This document shows positions 13,886-23,782 of a DNA stretch of 64,000 bases, piece by piece. Position numbers and translations under genes: made by a program. The stretch covers positions 1 through 64,000 of the forward strand of contig NZ_JACICD010000009.1 of the NCBI RefSeq assembly GCF_014195655.1, in the 5' to 3' direction. The stretch is from Ancylobacter tetraedralis. GTDB lineage: Bacteria; Pseudomonadota; Alphaproteobacteria; Rhizobiales; Xanthobacteraceae. Numbering within the stretch: position 1 is the stretch's first letter; the number at the start of each line of letters is the position of its first letter. Under the pieces are notes generated by a model that did not search any database, had not been told where the DNA came from, and worked only from the letters and a program-made list of their open reading frames with translations.

Positions 13886-14914
13886 ATGGTCGACGCCGCC
13901 ACATCCGACGAACTGCCGCTGGAAAACGAGGCCGAGCTGCTGAAGAGAGCCGCCCCGATGGAGCGGCTCGTCACCGTCTATGGCGCCTCGGGCTTCCTCG
14001 GCCGCCATGTCGTGCGCGCGCTCGCGCGGCGCGGCTGGCGCATCCGCGCCGCGGTCCGTCGTCCCGATCTGGCCGGCCATCTGCAGCCGCTCGGCGCGGT
14101 GGGGCAGATCAACCCGGTGCAGGCCAATCTGCGCTACCCCGCCTCGGTGCTGCGCGCGGCCGAAGGCGCGGAAGTCATCATCAACCTCGTCGGCGTGCTG
14201 CACGAGAGCGGCCGCCAGAGCTTCGCGGCCGTGCATGATTTCGGCGCCAAGCAGGTGGCGCTCGCCGCCCGACAGGTCGGCGCCCGGCTGGTCCATGTCT
14301 CGGCGATCGGCGCGGATGCCCAGTCGTCCTCGCTCTATGCCCGCACCAAGGCGGCGGGCGAGGCGGCGGCGCTCGCTGCGGTGGCGGAGGCCGTCATCCT
14401 GCGGCCGTCCATCGTGTTCGGCCCCGAGGACGAGTTCTTCAACCGGTTCGCCGCCATGGCGCGCCTTTCGCCCGTGCTGCCGCTGATCGGCGGCGGCGGA
14501 ACGCGTTTCCAGCCGGTCTTCGTCGGCGATGTGGCGACCGCGGTCGCCAAGGCGGTGGATGGCGAGGCCAGGCTGGGGACGATCTATGAGCTGGGCGGGC
14601 CGGATGTGCTCACCTTCAAGCAGCTCATGGAACTGATGCTGCGGGAGGTCGACCGCACGCGGCTGCTGCTGCCGGTGCCGGCCGGGATCGCCGCCCTGCA
14701 GGCGCGCCTTCTGGAGTTGCTGCCGAGCCCGCTGCTCACCCGCGACCAGGTGAAGCTGCTGGGCTACGACAATGTGGTGTCTGCCGCCGCGCAGGCGGAA
14801 GGGCGCACGCTGGAAGGGCTCGGCATTTCCCCGGCCGCGCTCGGCGCGATCCTGCCGTCCTATCTCTGGCGCTACCGCAAGGCAGGCCAGTTCGCCCGGA
14901 CGGAAGCCGCCTGA
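13886..14914 (+). CDS. Complex I NDUFA9-family NAD(P)-binding protein
   Basis: 342 residues. It is an atypical short-chain dehydrogenase with a Rossmann start VTVYGASGFLGRHVVRAL (about 29-46). VHVSAIGAD and SLYARTKAAGE supply the Ser and Tyr-x3-Lys region, and VILRPSIVFGPEDEFFNRFA follows; this matches bacterial homologues of the 39-kDa NDUFA9 subunit. The ATG at 13886 is preceded by GGGAGGAG; an in-frame upstream extension to 13805 lacks support. It is followed by a strong terminator and convergent uppP. Confidence 0.85.
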   Translation: MVDAATSDELPLENEAELLKRAAPMERLVTVYGASGFLGRHVVRALARRGWRIRAAVRRPDLAGHLQPLGAVGQINPVQANLRYPASVLRAAEGAEVIINLVGVLHESGRQSFAAVHDFGAKQVALAARQVGARLVHVSAIGADAQSSSLYARTKAAGEAAALAAVAEAVILRPSIVFGPEDEFFNRFAAMARLSPVLPLIGGGGTRFQPVFVGDVATAVAKAVDGEARLGTIYELGGPDVLTFKQLMELMLREVDRTRLLLPVPAGIAALQARLLELLPSPLLTRDQVKLLGYDNVVSAAAQAEGRTLEGLGISPAALGAILPSYLWRYRKAGQFARTEAA

Positions 14915-14934
14915 GGCTGCCCGCTTCCGCGGAT

Positions 14935-14973
14935 CAAAAAAAGCCGCCGGACGGGCCTGTCCGGCGGCTTTTT
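14935..14973. terminator. Bidirectional terminator
   Basis: AAAAAGCCGCCGGAC, loop GGGCCT, GTCCGGCGGCTTTTT. It is placed between convergent genes and serves both. Confidence 0.9.
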
Positions 14974-14990
14974 CATGTCTCCGGCGTGCC

Positions 14991-15797
14991 TCAGCCGACC
15001 AGCGCCAGCGCCACCAGGCCGATGCCGCCCACCGCGATGCGCCACCAGCCGAACGGCGTGTAGCCATGGCGCGAGACGAAGGCGAGCAGCGTGCGCACCA
15101 CGCAGACGGCCGAGAGGAACGCCGCGATGAAGCCCACCGCGATGAGGATGCCGTCATCCATCGAGAGCGCGTCGCGGTTCTTGTAGAAGTCATAGGCGAA
15201 GGCGCCCGCCATGGTCGGCAGGGCGAGGAAGAAGGAGAATTCGGCCGCGGCCGGCTTGCTGGCACCCAGCAGCATGCCCGCGACGATGGAGGAGCCGGAG
15301 CGCGATACGCCGGGCACCATCGCCAGGCACTGGGCAAAGCCGATCTTGAGCGCCAGCGATTTGGGAAAGGCCATGGCGTCAATCTGCGTCGGGCGGGTCT
15401 TCAGCGTGTCGACCCATAGCAGCACGATGCCGCCGAGAATCAGCGTCGTGCAGATCAGCGCGGGCGATTCGAACAGCACGCTCTTGATGAAGCCGTGCGC
15501 GAAGGCGCCGATCACCGCCGCCGGGAGAAAGGCGATGATGAGGCCCAGCACGAAATTGCGCGAGCGGGCGCTGGTGGGCAAGGTGATCAGCACCTGCCAG
15601 AAGCGGCCGAAATACACGGTGACGATGGCGAGGATGGCGCCGAGCTGGATCAGTACCTCGAACACCTTGCCCTGGCTTTCGAAGCCAATGAAATGCGCCG
15701 CGAGCAGGATGTGGCCGGTCGAGGAGACCGGCAGGAACTCGGTGAAGCCTTCGAGAAGGCCAAGGAAAAAGGCTTCGAGCAGCGTGCCGAACGACAT
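14991..15797 (-). CDS. uppP: Undecaprenyl-diphosphatase UppP (BacA)
   Basis: 268 residues, multi-spanning inner-membrane protein. It recycles the lipid carrier undecaprenyl pyrophosphate for peptidoglycan and gives bacitracin tolerance. Signatures are [15 protein letters not shown] near the N-terminus and PGVSRSGSS in the middle, which together form the active site. The start at 15797 ([13 protein letters not shown]) matches the family; an upstream frame to 15974 is spurious. Confidence 0.95.
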   Translation of the reverse strand: MSFGTLLEAFFLGLLEGFTEFLPVSSTGHILLAAHFIGFESQGKVFEVLIQLGAILAIVTVYFGRFWQVLITLPTSARSRNFVLGLIIAFLPAAVIGAFAHGFIKSVLFESPALICTTLILGGIVLLWVDTLKTRPTQIDAMAFPKSLALKIGFAQCLAMVPGVSRSGSSIVAGMLLGASKPAAAEFSFFLALPTMAGAFAYDFYKNRDALSMDDGILIAVGFIAAFLSAVCVVRTLLAFVSRHGYTPFGWWRIAVGGIGLVALALVG

Positions 15798-16133
15798 GAA
15801 GGGGTCCGTCCTGGAGGGGGAGGCGGCGGAAGGGGCGGCCAAGGCAAAGGGTGGGCAGGATAGAGATGCCGGCGGAACCGGGCGTTCCGCCCTGCGGGTG
15901 CCCGGGACAGTCGACCACGGCCCGGCAGACGGGCGGCGCATCCTGTCTGCTTCGCCCGCCACAATCAACGTCACGTGACGTCAGGCGGCGCAAGGCGCGC
16001 GAGACGACCTTGGGTAAGATTTCCGCCGGCCACCGCCCTCTCAACACTTTGGCAACACGAATCCGCCAAAGACCATGCCTCCTTTTGGCGATGGTCGGCG
16101 TTGTAGGAACGTGCAGCGTTGGGGGAATGACGG

Positions 16134-16940
16134 ATGAAACGAATTTTGGCGAGCGTCGCCGTGTTGCTGGCGCTCGGCGGAGCCGCTCTGGCGCAGGAGC
16201 GGGGCTATGTGACAACGAATGTGAACCTGCGCGCGGGTCCCAGCACGGCCTATCCGGCCGTGGTGATCCTCGAGGCCGGGACGCCGCTACGCATCTATGG
16301 GTGCCTGCAGGACTACACCTGGTGCGACGTGAACTGGCGCGGCAACCGCGGCTGGATCGCCGCTCGCTATCTCGGCTATGAGTATCGCGGCCGTCAGGTC
16401 GAATTCTATGATTACGCGCCGACCATCGGCGTGCCGATCATCGGTTTCAGCTTCGGCGAATACTGGGGCAACAATTATCGCGGACGCTCCTGGTATTCCA
16501 ACAATGATCGCTGGGGCCCGCCGCCGCCGCGTGGCTATCGCCCGCCCCCGCCCGGGCCGGGCTATGGTCCTCCTCCTCCCGGTTACGGTCGGCCCCCGGG
16601 TGGTGGCTTTGGCCCGCCTCCCGGTCAGGGCTGGTCCAATGGTCCCCCGCAGGGCAACCCGAACTGGAACAATAACGGTCGACCTCCCCAGGGCGGTCCG
16701 CCGCCGCAGCAGGGCAACCCGAACTGGAACAATAATGGCCGTCCGCCGCAGGGTGGGCCGCCGCCCCAGCAGGGCAACCCGAACTGGAACAATGGCGGTG
16801 GCCGTCCGCCGCAGGGCGGTCCGCCGCCCCAGCAGCAGGCCCAGCCGCCACGTCAGCCCCCTCAGGCCTCCCCGCAGGGCCAGCAGGATCGGTGCGTGAT
16901 GCAGCCGCGTTCTCCGGGCTGCCCGCAGCAGGAGCGGTGA
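16134..16940 (+). CDS. Secreted SH3-domain protein with Pro/Gly/Asn repeats
   Basis: 268 residues. Signal peptide MKRILASVAVLLALGGAALAQ. A bacterial SH3 domain follows (VNLRAGPSTAYPAVVILEAG, DVNWRGNRGWI, about 28-85), then a Tyr/Asn-rich linker. The C-terminal half is very rich in Pro and Gly with three near-identical 20-residue repeats (QGNPNWNNNGRPPQGGPPPQ). It probably sits in the periplasm and may touch the cell wall; no enzyme activity is indicated. GGGGGA precedes the ATG. Confidence 0.85.
   Translation: MKRILASVAVLLALGGAALAQERGYVTTNVNLRAGPSTAYPAVVILEAGTPLRIYGCLQDYTWCDVNWRGNRGWIAARYLGYEYRGRQVEFYDYAPTIGVPIIGFSFGEYWGNNYRGRSWYSNNDRWGPPPPRGYRPPPPGPGYGPPPPGYGRPPGGGFGPPPGQGWSNGPPQGNPNWNNNGRPPQGGPPPQQGNPNWNNNGRPPQGGPPPQQGNPNWNNGGGRPPQGGPPPQQQAQPPRQPPQASPQGQQDRCVMQPRSPGCPQQER
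16651..16833 (+). repeat. Three 60-bp tandem repeats in the SH3-protein gene
   Basis: Units start at 16651, 16711 and 16771, each opening with AGGGCAACCCGAACTGGAAC. The third unit is 3 bp longer. All keep the reading frame. Confidence 0.9.
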
Positions 16941-17022
16941 CTCAAAGCACCGGCCGGGACGCAGATGCGGACCGGCCGGTGTAGCCAACAGGCTCCTTCT
17001 GGCGTTGCCGCCGCCGGTGGGC

Positions 17023-17051
17023 TTGAAATTCGCCGGCCGCTCCGCTAAAGG
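17023..17051 (+). promoter_or_regulatory. Likely promoter of rpmI-rplT
   Basis: TTGAAA, 17-base spacer, TAAAGG, about 117 bp before rpmI. The 227-bp gap before rpmI holds no gene; infC is not next to it here. Confidence 0.5.
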
Positions 17052-17167
17052 GTGCCTCCTTCAAGAACCGCCCGGCTACAAGGGCTGCCGTGGCGGTTCG
17101 AACGCTCACACTAGATTGGGCCGGATGCCTCGCGAGAGGAATGCCGTGCCCGTGGAGACCGAGCCAA

Positions 17168-17368
17168 ATGCCCAAGATGAAGACCAAGTCCGGAGCGAAG
17201 AAGCGCTTCAAGCTCTCCGGCACCGGCAAGGTGATCATGGCCCAGGCCAATAAGCGCCACGGCATGATCAAGCGCACCAACAAGCAGATCCGCGATCAGC
17301 GCGGCACCACGGTCATGTCCGAGCGTGATGCCTTCAACGTTCGCAAGTTCTATCTGCCCAACGGCTGA
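17168..17368 (+). CDS. rpmI: 50S ribosomal protein L35
   Basis: 66 residues, [22 protein letters not shown], very basic, with the conserved N-terminus of L35 and normal length. It is followed 34 bp later by rplT, the usual pair. The upstream in-frame extension to 17090 is not part of the protein. Confidence 0.97.
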   Translation: MPKMKTKSGAKKRFKLSGTGKVIMAQANKRHGMIKRTNKQIRDQRGTTVMSERDAFNVRKFYLPNG

Positions 17369-17402
17369 CGCCACCCCTTAGCCAGTTCCGAGGAGAACTC
17401 CC

Positions 17403-17771
17403 ATGGCACGTGTCAAGCGCGGCGTAACTTCTCACGCCAAGCACAAGAAAGTGCTCAAGGCGGCGAAGGGCTATTTTGGCCGCCGCAAGAATACCATCCG
17501 CGTCGCGAAGCAGGCGGTCGAGAAGGCGCAGCAATACGCCTATCGCGACCGTAAGGTTAAGAAGCGCAATTTCCGCGCCCTGTGGATCCAGCGCATCAAC
17601 GCCGCCACCCGCGAACTCGGCTTCACCTATGGCCGATTTATCGATGGTCTCGGCAAGGCCGGGATCGAGGTCGACCGCAAGGTGCTCTCGGATATCGCCA
17701 TCCATGAGCCCGCCGCCTTCGCGGTGCTGGTCGAGCAGGCCAAGGCCGCGCTGGAAAAGCAGGCCGCCTGA
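17403..17771 (+). CDS. rplT: 50S ribosomal protein L20
   Basis: 122 residues, [30 protein letters not shown], the typical basic N-terminal helix of L20 and a globular C-terminus. It binds 23S rRNA early in 50S assembly. GAGGAG precedes the ATG. A terminator follows. Confidence 0.97.
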   Translation: MARVKRGVTSHAKHKKVLKAAKGYFGRRKNTIRVAKQAVEKAQQYAYRDRKVKKRNFRALWIQRINAATRELGFTYGRFIDGLGKAGIEVDRKVLSDIAIHEPAAFAVLVEQAKAALEKQAA

Positions 17772-17804
17772 TCCTTCCCGTCCTGTCGGGACCAAAATGC
17801 GAGT

Positions 17805-17832
17805 AGCCCCGCGCGCGAGCGTTGGGGCTTTT
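17805..17832 (+). terminator. Terminator after rplT
   Basis: AGCCCC and GGGGCT arms around a GC-rich loop, followed by TTTTC. Confidence 0.6.
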
Positions 17833-17977
17833 CGCGTTCATGGCGCTTACCCACGGGCGGGTGACTTTGCCTCACGGCCCCCCGCGGCTATAAGCGCCCC
17901 GCCTGTCCGCCGTGCCTTCCTCCGGTCTCGCCGGGAAGTCGCGGCGCCGCCGAACCCGTTCCGTCCGAGGAGCCGTC

Positions 17978-19078
17978 ATGTCCGTTGCCGCCCTTCCTGA
18001 TCTCGACGCGCTGGAGCGCGCGCTCCATGCCGGCATCGCCGAGGCCGCCGACGAGTCGGCACTGGAGGCGATCCGTGTCGCCGCGCTGGGCAAGAAGGGC
18101 TCGGTTTCCGAGCTGCTCAAGAGCCTTGGCGGCATGAGCCCGGAGGAGCGTAAGAGCGCCGGCCCCGCCATCAATGGCCTGCGCGACCGTCTCAACGCGG
18201 CACTGGTCGCCCGCCGTGGCGCGCTGAAGGCAGCTGCGCTGGCGGTGCGGCTGGAGACCGAGCGGGTCGACGTGACGCTGCCGGTGCGCGAGACGCCGGC
18301 CGAGCTTGGCCGCCTGCACCCGATCAGTCAGGTGATCGACGAGCTCACCGCCATCTTCGCCGACATGGGCTTCTCGGTGGCGGAAGGGCCCGACATCGAG
18401 GACGACTTCCACAATTTCACCGCGCTGAACTTCCCGCCCGGACATCCGGCGCGCGAGATGCACGACACGTTCTACCTGCCGACCCGGGACGACGGGTCGC
18501 GCATGGTTCTGCGCACCCACACCTCGCCGGTGCAGGTGCGCACCATGATGTCGAAAAAGCCGCCGATCCGCGTCATCTGCCCCGGCCGCACCTATCGCTC
18601 CGATTCGGACCAGACCCACACGCCGATGTTCCATCAGGTGGAAGGCCTCGTCATCGACAAGGGCTCCAATCTCGGCCACCTCAAGTGGATCCTTGAGGAA
18701 TTCTGCAAGGCGTTCTTCGAGGTGGACAACGTGAAGATGCGGTTCCGGCCGTCCTTCTTCCCGTTCACCGAGCCGTCCATGGAGGTCGACATCCAGTGCG
18801 ACCGCTCCCGTCCGGGCGAGATCCGCTTCGGCGAGGGCTCGGACTGGCTGGAGATCCTCGGCTGCGGCATGGTTCATCCGAATGTGCTGCGCAATTGCGG
18901 GCTCGACCCGGACGAGTACCAGGGCTTCGCCTGGGGCATGGGCATCGACCGCATCGCCATGCTGAAATATGGCATGCCGGACCTGCGCGCCTTCTTCGAG
19001 GCGGATGTGCGGTGGCTGTCGCATTACGGCTTCCGCCCGCTCGATTTCCCGACTCTCGCCGGGGGGCTCAGCGCATGA
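17978..19078 (+). CDS. pheS: Phenylalanyl-tRNA synthetase alpha subunit
   Basis: 366 residues. The N-terminal coiled coil is followed by a class II aminoacyl-tRNA synthetase core: motif 2 around [21 protein letters not shown] and motif 3 in [17 protein letters not shown]. It forms an alpha2-beta2 enzyme with PheT. The ATG at 17978 has GAGGAG five bases upstream. Its TGA overlaps the start of the next small gene (ATGA). Confidence 0.97.
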   Translation: MSVAALPDLDALERALHAGIAEAADESALEAIRVAALGKKGSVSELLKSLGGMSPEERKSAGPAINGLRDRLNAALVARRGALKAAALAVRLETERVDVTLPVRETPAELGRLHPISQVIDELTAIFADMGFSVAEGPDIEDDFHNFTALNFPPGHPAREMHDTFYLPTRDDGSRMVLRTHTSPVQVRTMMSKKPPIRVICPGRTYRSDSDQTHTPMFHQVEGLVIDKGSNLGHLKWILEEFCKAFFEVDNVKMRFRPSFFPFTEPSMEVDIQCDRSRPGEIRFGEGSDWLEILGCGMVHPNVLRNCGLDPDEYQGFAWGMGIDRIAMLKYGMPDLRAFFEADVRWLSHYGFRPLDFPTLAGGLSA

Positions 19079-19605
19079 TCAAGGCACCCGACTGGTCCAT
19101 CGATCGTCTGCGGGCGATGGAGACGCCGCAGCTCAAGCAGCTTCTCGCCAATGCCGAAAAGCGTGGCGCCTCGGACCTCGCCGCCCAGTGCGAGGAGGTG
19201 CTGGCCGAGCGCGGCCCCACGAGCCGCGGCGCGACGCCATCGGGAAGAGCGTCGTCTGGCGGCGCGACGGCGGCCCGGCGCGTGACCCGCAGTGGCGTCA
19301 GCGCGTTCCACTTCGTCTGCGAGAACGACCGCGGCGTCAGCATGGATGGCGAGCGCTTCTTCTGGACCGGATTCTGGATCGTGCCCGAGGACGAGGTCAT
19401 ACGGGCCGTCAAGTCCGGCGCCCGGCTGGCGCTGCACAAGTCCCGAACGGAGCCGTCCTACCGTCAGGGCAAGATCCTCGACTATCGCATCTCGCCCGAG
19501 GACGCCGGCAAGAAGCGCAATGTCGGCATCGAGTTCCTTGTCGCCGCCGATGATGCGGCTCTCGCCTGGTCGGGCGAGGGGGCGGACGAGAAGGGCTACC
19601 GGTAG
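19075..19605 (+). CDS. Conserved hypothetical protein between pheS and pheT
   Basis: 176 residues, family not recognised. Starts [31 protein letters not shown], then a Ser/Arg/Gly linker (about 55-80), then a compact C-terminal domain with aromatic residues ([45 protein letters not shown]). No signal peptide or membrane segment. Its ATG overlaps the pheS stop by four bases and pheT starts 48 bp on, so it is co-expressed with the synthetase. Its job is unknown. Confidence 0.8.
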   Translation: MIKAPDWSIDRLRAMETPQLKQLLANAEKRGASDLAAQCEEVLAERGPTSRGATPSGRASSGGATAARRVTRSGVSAFHFVCENDRGVSMDGERFFWTGFWIVPEDEVIRAVKSGARLALHKSRTEPSYRQGKILDYRISPEDAGKKRNVGIEFLVAADDAALAWSGEGADEKGYR

Positions 19606-19653
19606 GCCAGCGATGTCGGTGCATATGAACAAGCGGAACGGTAGGGCTCTCCC

Positions 19654-22059
19654 ATGAAATTCACCCTCTCCTGGCTGCGCGAGCACCTGTCCGGTGCCTA
19701 CACGCTCGACGACGTCACCGACGCGCTGAACCGCATCGGGCTGGAGGTCGAAGGCGTCGAGGACAAGGCGGCCAAGCTCCGGGGCTTCACCATCGCCTAT
19801 GTCGTTTCCGCCGTTCAGCACCCCAATGCCGACAAGCTGCGCCTGTGCATGGTCGATACCGGCGCCGGCGAGCCGGTGCAGGTGGTGTGCGGCGCGCCCA
19901 ATGCCCGCACCGGGCTGAAAAGCGTGTTCTCCCCGCCCGGCACCTATATTCCGGGCAAGAACATCACGCTCGGCATCGGCACCATTCGCGGCGTCGAGAG
20001 CCGGGGCATGCTCTGCTCGGCCGCCGAGATGGAGCTCTCCGAGGATCATGACGGCATCATCGAACTGCCGGACGATGCGCCGGTGGGCGTCCCTTATGTC
20101 GACTGGATCGGCCTCAACGACCCGGTGATCGAGATCGCGGTGACGCCGAACCGCGCCGACTGCCTCGGCATCCACGGTATCGCCCGCGACCTCGCGGCCG
20201 CCGGGGTCGGCACGCTGGTGGACGACGCGATCGTCCCCGTGCCGGGCGCCTATCCCTGCCCGGTTTCCGTCACCATCGCGCCGGACGCGCCGTGCCCGGC
20301 TTTCGCGCTGCGGCTCATCCGCGGCGTCACCAACGGCCCCTCGCCGGACTGGCTGCAGGCGAAGCTTCGCGCCATTGGCCTGCGGCCCATCAACGCGCTG
20401 GTCGACGTCACCAATCTGCTCACCTTCGACCAGAACCGCCCGCTGCATGTGTTCGATGCCAAGAAGGTGCAGGGCGACCTGGTGGTCCGCCGGGCGCGCG
20501 AAGGCGAGAGCCTGCTGGCACTGGACGGGAAGACCTATGCGCTCGATCCCTCGATCTGCGTCATCTCCGACGACCGCGCCGTGGAATCGCTGGCCGGCGT
20601 GATGGGTGGCGAGGAATCCGGCTGCGACGAGACCACGACCGACGTGCTGGTCGAATCCGCGCTGTGGGAGCCGATCAACATCGCCGCCACCGGCCGCAAG
20701 CTCGGGCTCAATTCCGATGCGCGCTTCCGCTTCGAGCGCGGCATCGACCCCGCCTTTACCGTGCCGGGGCTGGAACTGGCGACGAAGCTCATCCTCGACC
20801 TTTGCGGCGGCGAGCCCTCCGAGGTGGTGCTGGCCGGCGCGATCCCCGATACCACGCGCGTCATCGACTTCCCGCTGGCGCTGACCGAGAAGCTCACCGG
20901 GCTGGTGGCCAGCGACGCCGAGCAGGTGGAGACGCTGGGCAAGCTTGGCTTCACGGTTGAAGGCACCTCCGGCACGGTGCGCGTCACCCCGCCATCCTGG
21001 CGCGGCGACATCGAGGGCAAGGCCGATCTCGTGGAGGAGGTCATCCGCATCGTCGGGCTCGACCGCGTGCCTTCCACGCCCTTCCCGCGCGACGAGACCG
21101 CCCGCAAGCCGGTGCTCACCACGCTGCAGTTGCGCACGCGCAAAGCGAAGCGCGCGCTCGCCGCGCGCGGGCTGGTGGAGGCCGTCACCTGGTCCTTCGT
21201 GTCCAAGCCGCAGGCCGAGCGGTTCGGCGGCGGCAGCGCCGCGCTGGCGCTGGCCAACCCGATCGCCTCCGATCTCTCCGACATGCGCCCGAGCCTGCTG
21301 CCGGGCCTGATCCGCTCAGGCCAGGCCAATACCGACCGCGGCCTCGGCGATGTCGCTCTGTTCGAGGTCGGCCAGGTGTTCAAGGGCGATCGCCCGCAGG
21401 ACCAGTTCATGGCGGCCAGCGGCATCCGCCGCGCGCTCGCGCGGCCCGCCGGGGCGGGTCGGCACTGGGCGGCCAAGGCGGCGCCGGTGGATGCGTTCGA
21501 CGCGAAGGCCGATGCCCTCGCCATCCTCGCCGCTTCCGGGGCGCCGGTGGCCAATCTGCAGATCTCGACCGACGCGCCGGCCTGGTTCCATCCCGGCCGC
21601 TCCGGCACCTTCCGCCTCGGCGCCAACGTCATCGGCCATTTCGGCGAGCTGCATCCCAGCGTGCTGGAAGCGCTCGACGCCGATGGCCCGGTGGTCGGCT
21701 TCGAGGTGCTGCTCGACCGCGTTCCCGAGCCCAAGGTCAAGGCGACGCGGGTGAAGCCGCTGCTGGAGCTCTCCGCCTTCCAGCCGGTGGAGCGCGACTT
21801 CGCCTTCGTGGTGCCGCGCTCCGTCGCGGCGGGCGACATCGTGAAGGCGGCGGCCGGCGTCGACCGCAAGCTGATCACGGCGGTCAACGTGTTCGACGTC
21901 TATGAGGGGCCGGGCGTGGATGCCGACGCCAAGTCCGTCGCGCTCTCGGTCGCGCTGCAGCCGCGTGAGAAGACCCTCACCGATGCCGAGATCGAGGCGG
22001 TGGCGGCGAAGATCGTCGCCGAGGTGTCGAAGAAGACCGGCGCTACCTTGCGCGGCTGA
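19654..22059 (+). CDS. pheT: Phenylalanyl-tRNA synthetase beta subunit
   Basis: 801 residues, normal length. The N-terminus MKFTLSWLREHLSG is typical. An EMAP/tRNA-binding OB domain (about 40-150), the B3/B4 editing region (NRADCLGIHGIARDLAAA and beyond), the B5 domain and a C-terminal anticodon-binding ferredoxin-like domain (FQPVERDFAFVV) follow in order. Works with PheS to charge tRNA-Phe and to edit mischarged Tyr. Confidence 0.97.
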   Translation: MKFTLSWLREHLSGAYTLDDVTDALNRIGLEVEGVEDKAAKLRGFTIAYVVSAVQHPNADKLRLCMVDTGAGEPVQVVCGAPNARTGLKSVFSPPGTYIPGKNITLGIGTIRGVESRGMLCSAAEMELSEDHDGIIELPDDAPVGVPYVDWIGLNDPVIEIAVTPNRADCLGIHGIARDLAAAGVGTLVDDAIVPVPGAYPCPVSVTIAPDAPCPAFALRLIRGVTNGPSPDWLQAKLRAIGLRPINALVDVTNLLTFDQNRPLHVFDAKKVQGDLVVRRAREGESLLALDGKTYALDPSICVISDDRAVESLAGVMGGEESGCDETTTDVLVESALWEPINIAATGRKLGLNSDARFRFERGIDPAFTVPGLELATKLILDLCGGEPSEVVLAGAIPDTTRVIDFPLALTEKLTGLVASDAEQVETLGKLGFTVEGTSGTVRVTPPSWRGDIEGKADLVEEVIRIVGLDRVPSTPFPRDETARKPVLTTLQLRTRKAKRALAARGLVEAVTWSFVSKPQAERFGGGSAALALANPIASDLSDMRPSLLPGLIRSGQANTDRGLGDVALFEVGQVFKGDRPQDQFMAASGIRRALARPAGAGRHWAAKAAPVDAFDAKADALAILAASGAPVANLQISTDAPAWFHPGRSGTFRLGANVIGHFGELHPSVLEALDADGPVVGFEVLLDRVPEPKVKATRVKPLLELSAFQPVERDFAFVVPRSVAAGDIVKAAAGVDRKLITAVNVFDVYEGPGVDADAKSVALSVALQPREKTLTDAEIEAVAAKIVAEVSKKTGATLRG

Positions 22060-22115
22060 GGCCCGCGCGCGGCACCGCGATGGCATCCCCGGGCGCGGCC
22101 CGGGGGTGAGGGGCA

Positions 22116-23516
22116 TCAGGCCGGCCCGCCGCCCACCAGCCGCAGCGCCTTGGCGGCGGCGACCTCGCCGGAAGCCCACGCCCCGGCGAGGGTTCCCCAG
22201 CTGTCCAGCGCGGTATATTCGCCCGCGAGGAAGATGCGGCCCTGCACCGGCTCGGTGAACAGCCGGCGCTGGGCGCCCTGGCCGGGCTGGGCGGTGGCGA
22301 TCGCGCCGCGGATCAGCGGATCGGTGCTCCAGCGCGAAGCGACCACCTCGTGCACCGCCGCGGCCGCCTGCGGGCTGAACGCCGCGGCAAGGAAGGCGCG
22401 GGACAGGCGCAGCGCGGCGCTCTCGCCCTTCTGCGCGATCTCGCGCGCCGGCGCGCCGCCGAAACTCAGCACATGAAGATCGGTGCCGTTCACCCGCGCC
22501 CGCAGCAGGGCCGGCGGGGGCGCATCTGCCGCGCCGGAGACCTTGGGCAGCACGGTCTCGTCGTTTTCCAGCCGCAGCGGATTGCCCGGCAGCAGGAAGG
22601 CCACCTGTTCGATGGAGCCGGCCGGAAAGGCGCGGAAGGCATTCACCAGACGTGGCGGCAGCGGCGGGTTGAAGCGCAGCGCTCCGCTGGCGATGACCGG
22701 GGCCGGAACGGCGAGCACGACGGCGCGGGCGCGGATCTGCGTGCGCTGGCCTGCAATGCTCAGCATGTGCAGGCGCCCGGCATTGGTGATCAGCGTCACC
22801 GGCGCATGGGTCTGCACGTTCAGCCCGGCGCCGAGCGCTTCCAGCAGCGCGCCGATGCCGATCGGGCTCGTGGTGTCATCCGCGGGCACGGCGCGCAGGG
22901 CGAGGTCCACGGTCGACAGCTCGGCCAGACTGCGTCCGACGCCGAGCGGGCCGAGCAGCGCAGCCACGCTTGCCGACCAGTCGCCGGGCGCGGTGAGGAC
23001 GGAGGCGCAGGCGACGTCCTTGCCGGCGTCGCTGGCGGCGAGAATGTCCCGGCGGGCGCGCCCCAGTGTGGCCAGGAAGGCATCATAGCCGCCCTCGCGC
23101 GCCTCGTGGCCGTCGATGAACAGGCGCCGCCCGCTCGGCAGGTCCGCCAGCGGCAGCTTGGCCGCCATGGCCGCGCCCGCCAGACCCTCCGTCTCCACGC
23201 CGCGCGCGAAGCTGGGGGCGCCGAGATCGAAGACATGTCCGAAGGCGGTATCGGTGCGCGCCCGCCCGCCGAGCTTCTCGCCGGCCTCCAGCAGCACATA
23301 GCTGCGCCCGGCGGCGGCCAGCGCGCGCGCGGCGGCGATCCCGGCCGCGCCGCCGCCGACAATGGCGACGTCGACATCGCTCGCGCCCGCCTGGGCGCAA
23401 GCCGAGCGAAAGGCCGGCAGCGCGAGGAGCGCGGCGCCCCCGGCCGCGATCAGCCGGCGGCGGGTCAGCCCGCGGGAAAGCGGCGTCGAGCCGGGGAGGG
23501 GCGGCGTATCGTTCAT
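22116..23516 (-). CDS. Flavin monoamine oxidase-family protein, Tat-exported
   Basis: 466 residues. A twin-arginine signal (LTRRRLIAAGGAALLALPAF, ending near ACAQA) predicts export of a folded flavoprotein to the periplasm. The FAD site is VAIVGGGAAGIAAARAL, and the C-terminal flavin motif is RIFLAGEYTALDSWGTLAGAWASGEVAA, as in amine oxidases. The substrate cannot be told. It is convergent with pheT and divergent from the next membrane protein gene. Confidence 0.85.
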   Translation of the reverse strand: MNDTPPLPGSTPLSRGLTRRRLIAAGGAALLALPAFRSACAQAGASDVDVAIVGGGAAGIAAARALAAAGRSYVLLEAGEKLGGRARTDTAFGHVFDLGAPSFARGVETEGLAGAAMAAKLPLADLPSGRRLFIDGHEAREGGYDAFLATLGRARRDILAASDAGKDVACASVLTAPGDWSASVAALLGPLGVGRSLAELSTVDLALRAVPADDTTSPIGIGALLEALGAGLNVQTHAPVTLITNAGRLHMLSIAGQRTQIRARAVVLAVPAPVIASGALRFNPPLPPRLVNAFRAFPAGSIEQVAFLLPGNPLRLENDETVLPKVSGAADAPPPALLRARVNGTDLHVLSFGGAPAREIAQKGESAALRLSRAFLAAAFSPQAAAAVHEVVASRWSTDPLIRGAIATAQPGQGAQRRLFTEPVQGRIFLAGEYTALDSWGTLAGAWASGEVAAAKALRLVGGGPA

Positions 23517-23782
23517 GCGGGCGAATACCTCGGCGGCAGCCCGCGAAGGCTAGCACACCCGGGGGGAGGGACGAAGACGCCGGCTAAGTGGCTGATGCGA
23601 ATCATGATTTGTTCGAGTCGGAACGAATCGGGACTCGCCCGGCGAATCGGAAAAGGCAAGCACGGAATTTCTTCACGCGGAGGGAACCTTTCGGCTCGCC
23701 AAGCGTCGTGATCGGCCGCGTGTCTATTTTGCGAGCGTTACGTATCTGTGTTTATCTGGAAGTGTTCAAAACTAGAATCAGC

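Noticed and set aside
17085-17110. GGTTCGAACGC before rpmI, resembling a tRNA T-loop
   Set aside because: No matching acceptor, D or anticodon arms around it.
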